Assembly (NCBI RefSeq): GCF_001305575.3
Contig: NZ_CP012373.2
Coordinates: 62,001 to 126,000, forward strand
Direction: 5' to 3'
DNA length: 64,000 nucleotides
DNA from: Beggiatoa leptomitoformis
GTDB taxonomy: Bacteria; Pseudomonadota; Gammaproteobacteria; Beggiatoales; Beggiatoaceae
In this document: positions 56,591-64,000 of the stretch, piece by piece
How the letters are laid out: each line of letters starts with the position of its first letter
Numbering within the stretch: position 1 is the stretch's first letter
Translations under genes and position numbers: made by a program
Notes under the pieces: model-generated
Database searches by the model: none
What the model saw: the letters and a program-made list of their open reading frames with translations, nothing else
What the model was told of the DNA's origin: nothing

Positions 56591-58126
56591 ATGACCACTC
56601 GCTTGGATACGCAAGAACACCGCCACACTTTACCGAAAGGCTTTAAACTTCAGGAATATCAAATAGAAAGGGTGCTAGGTAAACCCGGTGGATTTGGTGT
56701 CACTTATTTAGCCCTAGATACTAATTTGCACCAATCGGTTGCGATAAAAGAATACATGCCGGGTGACTTTGCCGTCCGTGATGGGGTTAGTAGCGTATGT
56801 GTGCGTTCCCAAATCGATGAATCTTCTTTTCAATGGGGATTACAATGTTTTTTAGACGAAGCGCGCATTTTAGCAAAATTTAAACATCCAAATATCGTCC
56901 GTGTGTTGCGCTTTTTTGAAGAAAATGGCACAGCTTACATGGTAATGGAGTATCAAGAGGGTTACTGTTTAGCTGACTATTTAAAAGAAAAAGAAAAACT
57001 GGTTGAAAATGAATTACTAGATATAGCCCTTCCCTTAATGGATGGTTTACAACAAGTTCATGAAATGGGGTTATTACACCGCGATATTAAACCCAATAAT
57101 ATTTATATCCGTCATGACCGTTCCCCTGTTCTGCTCGACTTTGGTTCTGCACGTTACGCAGTTAGCCAACGCAGCCGCAGCGTGACAAGCATTGTAAGTC
57201 CCGGTTATGCCCCTTTAGAACAATACGATAATATTCTTGATATTCAAGGAGCTTGGACAGATATTTACGCACTGGGTGCGGTGATGTATCGCTCCATCAG
57301 TGGCGAAGACCCGCCCGCCGCAACCCGCCGTGTCATTAAAGACCCAATGATACCCGCTGTAGAAATTGGGAAAAATCGTTACCGTCAAGCCCTATTACAA
57401 GCCATTGATTGGGCATTAGCATTAAGCGAAGAAGACCGCCCACGTAGTATTGTGGCATGGCGGGAAAAAATTATGTTGCCTCCACCAGAACAGGTGCAAC
57501 ATAGTCCCCAAAAGAAAATTGACCACTTATTACGTTTAAACCAAGCGCAACGCTATGTTGCAATTATTGCGGGTATTACGATTGTTGGGCTTGCATTAAC
57601 GGTTGGGGTACTACTTGACAAACATAGGGAATTAATCGCTGCCTTAGAAACCCAAAAGAATACGTATGAAACAACGTTACAAACAGAACGTACCCGCTTT
57701 ACTACACAGCTTGCAGAACAATCTGATGCAATTAGTAATGTTGAAAAAAACGCTCGACAGCTACAAAATACCATTGAACAATTAAGTAAATTTGGCGTAC
57801 AAACGGCAATGGAAAGCTTCATTGCTAACGTTGAAAATGGTGAGCCTTTACCCAGCAACAATGTTTCTAATACACCAAGTTCTCACTACTTTAAGGTCAG
57901 CGCGAAAGTTGCGGATGATGATGTGTTGAATGTCCGTCAATTTCCAAACCCACGCGCGGGTATCGTTGGGATTATCCCCCCTGCTAGCAAATGTGTTTTA
58001 TATTTAGACACTTTTTATGTTTTTAAAAACGCCGTATGGGTGTTAGTACAATTTGATAATGTGAAAGGTTGGGTTAATTCCAGTTTTTTGGTTGAAACGC
58101 AAGAATGTCCGCCACATGAACAATAA
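56591..58126 (+). CDS. Hanks-type Ser/Thr protein kinase with SH3-like C-terminal domain
   Basis: A 511-residue kinase. The Gly loop is VLGKPGGFGVTYLALD, Lys53 is in VAIKEYMPGDF, HRDIKPNNIYI is the catalytic loop (Asp165) and LLDFGSARYAV the DFG (Asp183), followed by SPGYAPLEQYDNI. All catalytic residues are present. After the kinase come a membrane helix (YVAIIAGITIVGLALTVGVL, about 317-336), a coiled coil and a bacterial SH3 (SH3b) domain at about 432-505 (VLNVRQFPNPRAGIVGIIPP). The SH3b part would face the periplasm and may sense the wall. It overlaps kptA by 11 bases. Confidence 0.93.
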   Translation: MTTRLDTQEHRHTLPKGFKLQEYQIERVLGKPGGFGVTYLALDTNLHQSVAIKEYMPGDFAVRDGVSSVCVRSQIDESSFQWGLQCFLDEARILAKFKHPNIVRVLRFFEENGTAYMVMEYQEGYCLADYLKEKEKLVENELLDIALPLMDGLQQVHEMGLLHRDIKPNNIYIRHDRSPVLLDFGSARYAVSQRSRSVTSIVSPGYAPLEQYDNILDIQGAWTDIYALGAVMYRSISGEDPPAATRRVIKDPMIPAVEIGKNRYRQALLQAIDWALALSEEDRPRSIVAWREKIMLPPPEQVQHSPQKKIDHLLRLNQAQRYVAIIAGITIVGLALTVGVLLDKHRELIAALETQKNTYETTLQTERTRFTTQLAEQSDAISNVEKNARQLQNTIEQLSKFGVQTAMESFIANVENGEPLPSNNVSNTPSSHYFKVSAKVADDDVLNVRQFPNPRAGIVGIIPPASKCVLYLDTFYVFKNAVWVLVQFDNVKGWVNSSFLVETQECPPHEQ

Positions 58127-58667
58127 GCGCAAAATATTCCTGAGTAAATTCATCTCTAAACACTTACGGCATGAGCCTGAAACCCTTGGTTTAACCTTAC
58201 AAGTGGGCGGGTGGGTATTGGTAACAGATTTGATTAATAGGGCTTTAGCGATGGGTGTGGCTTTTACTCACGAAGAGCTATGTGAAGTAGTGGAAACCAG
58301 TGATAAACAACGCTATTCATTTGATTCAACAAAAACCTTAATTAGAGCTAATCAAGGGCATAGCGTGCCAGTTGATTTACAACTAACCGCCGTCAGTCCT
58401 CCCCATGTGTTATATCATGGAACGGCAGAACAATTTGTTTTAGCCATTAAGGACGCAGGTTTGTTACCGATGCAACGTCATCATGTGCATCTGTCGGCAG
58501 ACATAGAAACTGCACGGCGCGTGGGGATGCGACACGGTAAGCCTGTTATATTTGCGGTTGATGCACCTGTTATGTACGAACAAGGCATTGAATTTTTTCA
58601 ATCGGATAATGGTGTATGGCTAACAGCAATCGTGTTACCCCAATTTTTAACCTTACTTAACAGCTAA
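58116..58667 (+). CDS. kptA: RNA 2'-phosphotransferase (Tpt1/KptA family)
   Basis: The 183-residue protein, close to the E. coli KptA length, starts MNNKRKIFLSKFISKHLRHE. Family elements: ISKHLRHEPETLGLTLQVGG, the RANQGHSVPVDL box, VLYHGTAEQFVLAIKDAGLL, and HHVHLSADIETARRVGMRHG. KptA moves a 2'-phosphate from RNA to NAD+, yielding ADP-ribose 1''-2''-cyclic phosphate; in bacteria its in vivo target is uncertain and nucleic-acid ADP-ribosylation is known for the family. The ATG lies inside the end of the kinase gene, so translation is coupled. Confidence 0.95.
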   Translation: MNNKRKIFLSKFISKHLRHEPETLGLTLQVGGWVLVTDLINRALAMGVAFTHEELCEVVETSDKQRYSFDSTKTLIRANQGHSVPVDLQLTAVSPPHVLYHGTAEQFVLAIKDAGLLPMQRHHVHLSADIETARRVGMRHGKPVIFAVDAPVMYEQGIEFFQSDNGVWLTAIVLPQFLTLLNS

Positions 58668-58671
58668 GACC

Positions 58672-59658
58672 TTATAAATTCATTATTTCTTGTTGCGTCC
58701 TTAAAAATCCCTGCATTCCTTGTAATTGCTCCTCCGCCCGCGTCACACTGTTCAGGGCATGACGGAATGCCGCCGTCTCCGCATGATGTTTATTCAAATA
58801 CCAAGATAAATGCTTACGCGCAATACGTACCCCGCTATATTCTCCATAAAATTCATAGAGATTATTTAAATGGGTTGTCAAGATACGTTGCACTTCCTCC
58901 AAGGTTGGCGGGGCTAAGAATTCACCCGTCATTAAATAATGCTGTATCTCGCGGAAAATCCATGGGCGACCTTGTGCCGCCCGCCCTATCATTAATCCAT
59001 CTACCCCTGTTTTTTCTAACACATAGCGTGCTTTTTCAGGGCTATCAATGTCCCCATTCGCAATAACAGGAATGTTGATGCTGGCCTTGATAGTTGCGAT
59101 GGTGTCATATTCCACCGCGCCCGTATAAGCACAAGCACGGGTTCTGCCATGTACAGCAAGCGATTGAATACCAGCATTTTCTGCTATTTTAGCAATTTGT
59201 ACCCCATTGCGATTATGCGTGTCCCAGCCCGTGCGAATCTTGAGCGTGACAGGAACATTAACGGCACTCACAACGGCTTCTAAAATACGCGCGACTAATT
59301 TTTCATCGCGTAACAGTGCTGACCCCGCCATGATGTGACAGACTTTTTTTGCAGGACAACCCATATTAATGTCGATAATATCTGCACCATTATCAACGTT
59401 AATTTGCGCAGCTTCTGCCATCAACTGCGGGTCTGCCCCTGCAATTTGTACACAACGCGGTTCTACTTCACCCAAATGGTCAGTACGGCGTTGTGTTTTA
59501 ACGGTATGACGTAGCTGCGGATTGACAGACACCATTTCTGACACCGCCATGCCCGCACCCAAATGTTTGCAGAGTTGGCGAAAAGGACGGTCTGTTACCC
59601 CTGCCATTGGAGCAACAATTAAATTATTTGTTAGGGTAAAACGACCAATTTTTATCAT
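58672..59658 (-). CDS. dusB: tRNA-dihydrouridine synthase B
   Basis: An FMN enzyme that reduces specific uridines in the tRNA D-loop. It has 328 residues with MIKIGRFTLTNNLIVAPMAG, TDRPFRQLCKHLGAGMAVSE, the catalytic Cys in DIINMGCPAKKVCHIMAGSA and the flavin motif VIANGDIDSPEKARYVLE. DusB is usually followed by fis in gammaproteobacteria; fis is not adjacent here, and the upstream neighbour on the same strand is bioD. It is convergent with kptA, 4 bases apart. Confidence 0.96.
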   Translation of the reverse strand: MIKIGRFTLTNNLIVAPMAGVTDRPFRQLCKHLGAGMAVSEMVSVNPQLRHTVKTQRRTDHLGEVEPRCVQIAGADPQLMAEAAQINVDNGADIIDINMGCPAKKVCHIMAGSALLRDEKLVARILEAVVSAVNVPVTLKIRTGWDTHNRNGVQIAKIAENAGIQSLAVHGRTRACAYTGAVEYDTIATIKASINIPVIANGDIDSPEKARYVLEKTGVDGLMIGRAAQGRPWIFREIQHYLMTGEFLAPPTLEEVQRILTTHLNNLYEFYGEYSGVRIARKHLSWYLNKHHAETAAFRHALNSVTRAEEQLQGMQGFLRTQQEIMNL

Positions 59659-59683
59659 TTACTATCAAAAAGTTATTTAGATT

Positions 59684-60376
59684 TTAGAGGGCGACAGAAT
59701 GAATGGTTTTCATGAGTAATTCACTAAACATGATTGCTTCTGCGGGCTGTGCATGTGCTTGATAAGGAATAGAAGCGAGCAAGGGGGCGTTAATTCTTTC
59801 ACGCAAACTTAGAACGGTGGTTTGTGCAGTAAATTGTGGGTCTATATGGTTTGCTATCCATCCTATCAGCGGTAATCCATCTTGTTGAATACGCTCAGCC
59901 GTTAATAATGCGTGATTAATACATCCTAAACGCAAACCTACCACTAGAATAACTTGTCCGCCTAAATACAGTGCTAAATCTTTTAAACTATCCAATGGGT
60001 TAAAAGGCACACACCAACCACCAATCCCCTCTATCACCACAATGTCTGCCTGTTGTGCAACCTTTAGGTAATTAACATAAATATGCTCAATATCTATTTC
60101 CTGACAGACAATATTAGCAGCAATATGTGGTGCAATAGGGGGTTCAAACGCATAGGGATTTACCCATTCATAAGGCAATTGTATGTTAGCCGCACGTTGT
60201 AATTGTAACGCATCATGGTTGCGTAATCCTGCACTGCTTATCGTGCAACCTGTCGCAACGGGTTTCATACTAGCAACTTGTAATCCTTCTTGTTTTAGCA
60301 GGTTAATTATTTTAAGGGTGCAATAAGTTTTACCAATATCAGTATCTGTACCCGTGATAATTAAAGGTTTTTTCAT
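59684..60376 (-). CDS. bioD: Dethiobiotin synthetase
   Basis: Forms the ureido ring of dethiobiotin from DAPA, CO2 and ATP, the penultimate step in biotin synthesis. The 230-residue protein starts MKKPLIITGTDTDIGKTYCT with a P-loop GTDTDIGKTY, then SMKPVATGC, IEGIGGWCVPFNPLDSL and VVGLRLGCINHALLTAERIQ. Other bio genes are not in this window. It lies 25 bases upstream of dusB on the same strand and may share its transcript. Confidence 0.96.
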   Translation of the reverse strand: MKKPLIITGTDTDIGKTYCTLKIINLLKQEGLQVASMKPVATGCTISSAGLRNHDALQLQRAANIQLPYEWVNPYAFEPPIAPHIAANIVCQEIDIEHIYVNYLKVAQQADIVVIEGIGGWCVPFNPLDSLKDLALYLGGQVILVVGLRLGCINHALLTAERIQQDGLPLIGWIANHIDPQFTAQTTVLSLRERINAPLLASIPYQAHAQPAEAIMFSELLMKTIHSVAL

Positions 60377-60566
60377 ATTTTCTCTTTACCTATATAACGC
60401 ATTTTATGGACACATTGTTATTTATCTAAGACGCAGGCAATTAATAAGCCACGATGTATAAAAGCAAGGGAAAATATACATTGCTATAAAACACTTGAAA
60501 ATTAACTGCTTTTTCGTCATTATCACCACCGAAGATAAAACCCTTTAATAATCATGGTGGTTTATA

Positions 60567-63500
60567 ATGGAAAAACCTGATTTTGACATACTTGTTCAAC
60601 AACTAACAGTTTTTGCTAAAGAATATCCTGAAAAATATAAATTTCGCGTATTATTGCTTGCCATTCTTGGCTATGCCTATGTTTTTCTAATTATTATCCT
60701 TTTATTTGCCAGTCTTGGTGCGTTACTTTATTTCGCTATTGTTTTTCATCATGTTGCACTCTTTGCTAAGTTCATATTAGGCTTAGGTATTGTTACTTTT
60801 CTTGTTTTACAAGCCTTATGGGTGCGTCTGCCGCCACCTGAAGGAATTTTGCTTAAACCCCAACAAGCTAAACCCCTATTTGCCGTTTTAGAGGATATTC
60901 GCCAACGTTTAAAAGGTCCTAAAATTCATCAAGTTGTTATTAATAACACCTTTAATGCGGGTATCATGCAACGCCCACGGCTGGGTATTTTTGGATGGCA
61001 AAAAAACTATTTATTGATAGGATTACCATTGATGCACGCCCTATCGCCCGAACAATTCACGGCCGTATTAGCACATGAATATGGGCATTTATCGGGTGCA
61101 CATGGTCAATTTGGTTCATGGATTTATCGTATCCGTCAATCATGGTATCGCTTGATGGATGCGTTAGCGGTCAATGAAAGCTGGGCAATGATTTTATTTA
61201 GACGTTTTTTTCACTGGTACATCCCATTTTTTTCCGCCTACACCTTTGTATTAGCACGTGCGAATGAATATGAAGCAGACCGCAGTTCTGCTGATGTTGT
61301 TGGTACGCGAGCAACCGCTGAAGCCTTGATTAATAGTGTGATTCAAGGGCAATTTTTAACTGAAAAGTTTTGGGACAAGCTCTATAAATTAGCGGATAAA
61401 CGGTTCGAACCGCCCGCACTTTATCCCTTACTACCGCAAACCCTACAAAAAAGTTACAGCCAACCTGCCTTAATCAATCAATGGTTACAAAATGCTTTGC
61501 AAATCAAGACTGATACCGCAGACACTCATCCCGCATTGCAAGACAGACTCGCTGCATTAGGGGAAAGCGCAGTGATTCCCGCACCTTTTACCAACAGTGC
61601 AGCCCAAGTGCTACTCACCGCGCAATTAGCCACCTTACAAACACAAATTAGTCAACAATGGCACGCCAGTATTGCGAGTAGTTGGCAATCTCGGCATGAA
61701 TATGTGCAACAAACAACGCAACAATTGCAAACACTACAGGAAAAAGACCGTCAAAATCTTTTAACGCCTGATGAATTATGGCAATTAGCACAAACAACCG
61801 CCGAGCTTGTTGGTGATAAACAAGCCTTTCCATTGTATAAACGCTTATTGTCTAACGAAACATTTACAACAGCGGCGCATTATCACGTTGGTCGGATTCT
61901 ACTGGATAATCAACAAGAAAAAGGGATTGCATGTATTGAAAAAGCGGTGCAGCAAGATGCAAATGTTTTAATAGAGGGCTATCGCCTGATTATTAACTAT
62001 TTTGAGAAAAAACAGGAAACTAAAGCAGCAAATCCTTATCACCAGAAACGAGAAGCCCGTATTTTATTGGAACAACAAGCCCGTGAAGAACGACAAACAG
62101 TAAAACAAAACGATGTGCTATTACCACATGATTTAACAGATAAACAAATACAAGAACTTGCAAAACAATTTGCAATAGAACCCCGTATTAAACAGGTTTA
62201 TATCGGGCGCAAAAATGTGCGTTATCTGCGTGAAAACCCATTGTATATCATTGGGATAAAACGCACTTTTGGCTTACGCTCCACCACTGCGGATATTACC
62301 TTTAGAGACCAATTAATTAATACTTTAGTAATGCCATTTTCGTATGTTTTGGCTATTTTAAACGGTGATTTTCGACAAATGGCAAGCCGTTTGCGTCAGG
62401 TTGAAAATGGTTTGATATATAACAAACGCCGTTACGCGCAAGGTCTGAGCCTACCCAATAAAAAAGTAACAACCATCACAACAAAGCCACAACAACGGCT
62501 TGTACAGCCTGTCTGGTTGCTGTTATTAGCCTTAGTGGGTTTATTAGCAGGATTATTTTATATAGATAACCCCGTTAAAAATCAGCTAGATACTTATTTA
62601 GCAAAAAACCTAGAACCGCCTCCCGTCAAACCGCTGAAACCAGAATTAACCATTACGGCACATCAAGTAGATTCATTAGAAAATTTTTACTTTGCCCATG
62701 CCTTGTCTTATGACAAACGCTTAGCCAGCGGGTTACAATTGGCAGTAACGCAGTATAGTAATTTGTTTTTAAAAGAAAAGCCATTAGTAGCCAGTTATAC
62801 GGTAAAGCAAACGGATGAGTGGCGTTATCAAGCAATTTATCAGGTGCAACAGGGGCAAGTTATAAAATCTTATCCTGTGACGTTGTCAACGGACGCGGAT
62901 GAAGTGGATAAAAATATCAGCGGATTATCTGCGGTAATGAATGCTGTCGCGCGTGATTTTCCAACATCACAGGTATTAGGGAATAAGCCGCAAGTGTTGG
63001 ACATGGATAAAATTCTGCAAGAAATTAATTATGAAACTGTTTTTACGGAGTTAAGTAACATTGAACAAGCTATTAAACAAGGCACTGGCTCTGCTGAATC
63101 GCTCTTAACTGCCAGCGAATTATGGTCATGGCTTGCTTTTTTTAAAATGACACAGGCCAACCAAACATTGGCAAATAAATTAGTCACACAGTCTGCTAGT
63201 CTCTACTTATTAGCACAGGCATTTAAATCCAGTTTACCTGAAGATAATTATCAGCGTGGTTTATTGTTATTAGCCCTAGATTATCCTGCTATGGCATTAA
63301 CAGTGTGGCAATCACAACCGCCAGCAGGAACACGGGAAATGAAGATAATCGCATTGTTACAAGCTTTTATTCGTCACAATGTAGAAAGTCTGAAAAAACA
63401 AAATACGCCACTGGCAATTTACCTGTTGATAAGAACAAGTACATCACAGACTGAATACGAACTGACTCAAGCATACAGCGAGCAATTAATAAGAAAATAT

Positions 63501-64000
63501 CCCTACTTTTTGCTGGGGATAGAATACGCGATGAAGAATGGCTCGTTGGGTTTACAACGTGTTAGCATACCTTACTATTTCAAGTCTTTACTGAAGCAAC
63601 AACAAACACTACTCGCTACTTTTTTCAATGTTTCTATTTCTAACCCCTTAGAAAAACTCGTTACACAACTGACAACCGTTGCGAAAGAACAACCGCCATT
63701 AGCCTCTGTCATCTCCCTTTATCAACAACAATTGCAGAAAGCAGCCGAGTTTACTTACCCCGCTAATGTGTTATTTTCTGGCGATTTATTAAAGCAAATA
63801 ATTGATTTAGACATGCAAAGTGCTATTACAAGTTGGTATAGCCTAGAAGCCAATGTGTTGGCACGTCGTCCGCAAACAGAAGCAATTTTAGATGTTGTAA
63901 ATACCTATTATCACAACTCAACCCTGCAAATTGCGTTGCAACTAGATGATTTTAGAGAGACTACACAGGGAGACAAAACGCTACAATTGATTCAGCAATT
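60567..64000 (+). CDS. M48-family metalloprotease with a long C-terminal extension (open at window edge)
   Basis: The frame from ATG 60567 is open to the last base and gives at least 1144 residues. GGTGG lies six bases before the ATG. Two N-terminal membrane helices (RVLLLAILGYAYVFLIIILL, then FILGLGIVTFLVLQALW) precede the peptidase: the zinc motif HEYGHLSGAHG (about residue 172), and the third ligand Glu in NEYEADRSSADVVG (about 234). After about residue 650 come a membrane helix (VWLLLLALVGLLAGLFYI) and more than 450 residues of helical, TPR-like extension without a named domain. M48 (HtpX/CAAX-like) members process membrane proteins. The size is far above typical M48 enzymes of 300-500 residues. 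Confidence 0.88.
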   Translation, partial: MEKPDFDILVQQLTVFAKEYPEKYKFRVLLLAILGYAYVFLIIILLFASLGALLYFAIVFHHVALFAKFILGLGIVTFLVLQALWVRLPPPEGILLKPQQAKPLFAVLEDIRQRLKGPKIHQVVINNTFNAGIMQRPRLGIFGWQKNYLLIGLPLMHALSPEQFTAVLAHEYGHLSGAHGQFGSWIYRIRQSWYRLMDALAVNESWAMILFRRFFHWYIPFFSAYTFVLARANEYEADRSSADVVGTRATAEALINSVIQGQFLTEKFWDKLYKLADKRFEPPALYPLLPQTLQKSYSQPALINQWLQNALQIKTDTADTHPALQDRLAALGESAVIPAPFTNSAAQVLLTAQLATLQTQISQQWHASIASSWQSRHEYVQQTTQQLQTLQEKDRQNLLTPDELWQLAQTTAELVGDKQAFPLYKRLLSNETFTTAAHYHVGRILLDNQQEKGIACIEKAVQQDANVLIEGYRLIINYFEKKQETKAANPYHQKREARILLEQQAREERQTVKQNDVLLPHDLTDKQIQELAKQFAIEPRIKQVYIGRKNVRYLRENPLYIIGIKRTFGLRSTTADITFRDQLINTLVMPFSYVLAILNGDFRQMASRLRQVENGLIYNKRRYAQGLSLPNKKVTTITTKPQQRLVQPVWLLLLALVGLLAGLFYIDNPVKNQLDTYLAKNLEPPPVKPLKPELTITAHQVDSLENFYFAHALSYDKRLASGLQLAVTQYSNLFLKEKPLVASYTVKQTDEWRYQAIYQVQQGQVIKSYPVTLSTDADEVDKNISGLSAVMNAVARDFPTSQVLGNKPQVLDMDKILQEINYETVFTELSNIEQAIKQGTGSAESLLTASELWSWLAFFKMTQANQTLANKLVTQSASLYLLAQAFKSSLPEDNYQRGLLLLALDYPAMALTVWQSQPPAGTREMKIIALLQAFIRHNVESLKKQNTPLAIYLLIRTSTSQTEYELTQAYSEQLIRKYPYFLLGIEYAMKNGSLGLQRVSIPYYFKSLLKQQQTLLATFFNVSISNPLEKLVTQLTTVAKEQPPLASVISLYQQQLQKAAEFTYPANVLFSGDLLKQIIDLDMQSAITSWYSLEANVLARRPQTEAILDVVNTYYHNSTLQIALQLDDFRETTQGDKTLQLIQQ

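Overview
The window reads as chromosome of an AT-rich gammaproteobacterium. The best fit is a sulfur-oxidising, autotrophic Thiotrichales/Beggiatoa-type organism. This rests on a red-type (form IC) RubisCO, gammaproteobacterial versions of dcw/secA/rne/rhlB/hemA/dusB, many cyclic-di-GMP and STAND/CHAT/RCC1-type proteins, and a large load of dispersed palindromic repeats. The genus is an inference; no rRNA or tRNA gene was seen.

Layout. 0-4.2 kb: end of a diguanylate cyclase gene, a GNAT acetyltransferase, guaA and ugd. 4.2-8.1 kb: an accessory patch with an IS5/IS427-type insertion sequence (transposase read through a -1 frameshift), a secreted 14-repeat RCC1-like protein and a decayed XRE-HTH/NBR1-Ig-like pseudogene. 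8.1-13.9 kb: a PAS-GGDEF-EAL protein, a MITE-like hairpin, rne and about 1 kb of leader and non-coding DNA. 13.9-27 kb: the distal half of the dcw cluster (murG-murC-murB-ddl-ftsQ-ftsA-ftsZ-lpxC) followed by a DciA-like gene and secA; the upstream half (mraZ to ftsW) is not here and rne sits in its place. argJ follows.

28.3-33.9 kb is the most interesting accessory block. It holds a degraded DUF2281/PIN toxin-antitoxin pair bracketed by two 91-bp direct repeats, a zinc-ribbon gene paired with a small membrane protein, a VapC-type pair, and a 1056-aa CHAT protease - STAND NTPase - TPR protein that looks like a bacterial NLR. Its TPR array is nearly identical at DNA level with an exact 120-bp period.

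33.9-50.9 kb is mostly housekeeping: aqpZ, ilvD, an LprI-domain protein, a thioesterase with SURF1, rhlB with a Usp gene and an isochorismatase-like hydrolase, purC, cbbLS, a MltD-like lytic transglycosylase, psd, the SCO/PCu(A)C copper pair for cytochrome oxidase assembly, a PilJ-PP2C phosphatase and rpiA. 51-64 kb: a TetR regulator, an orphan AAA+ ATPase, hemA, a small membrane protein, gspG, a Hanks-type kinase overlapping kptA, dusB, bioD, and a very long M48-metalloprotease gene that runs off the right edge.

Two families of small dispersed structures recur between genes. One is a palindrome built on GTCTGAATCAG/CTGATTCAGAC (about eight copies, mostly just after stop codons). The other is a terminator-like hairpin built on GGATAACACC/GGTGTTATCC (three clear copies plus a variant). 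Start codons were chosen from Shine-Dalgarno spacing and family length; several genes have longer TTG-initiated frames that were not preferred.
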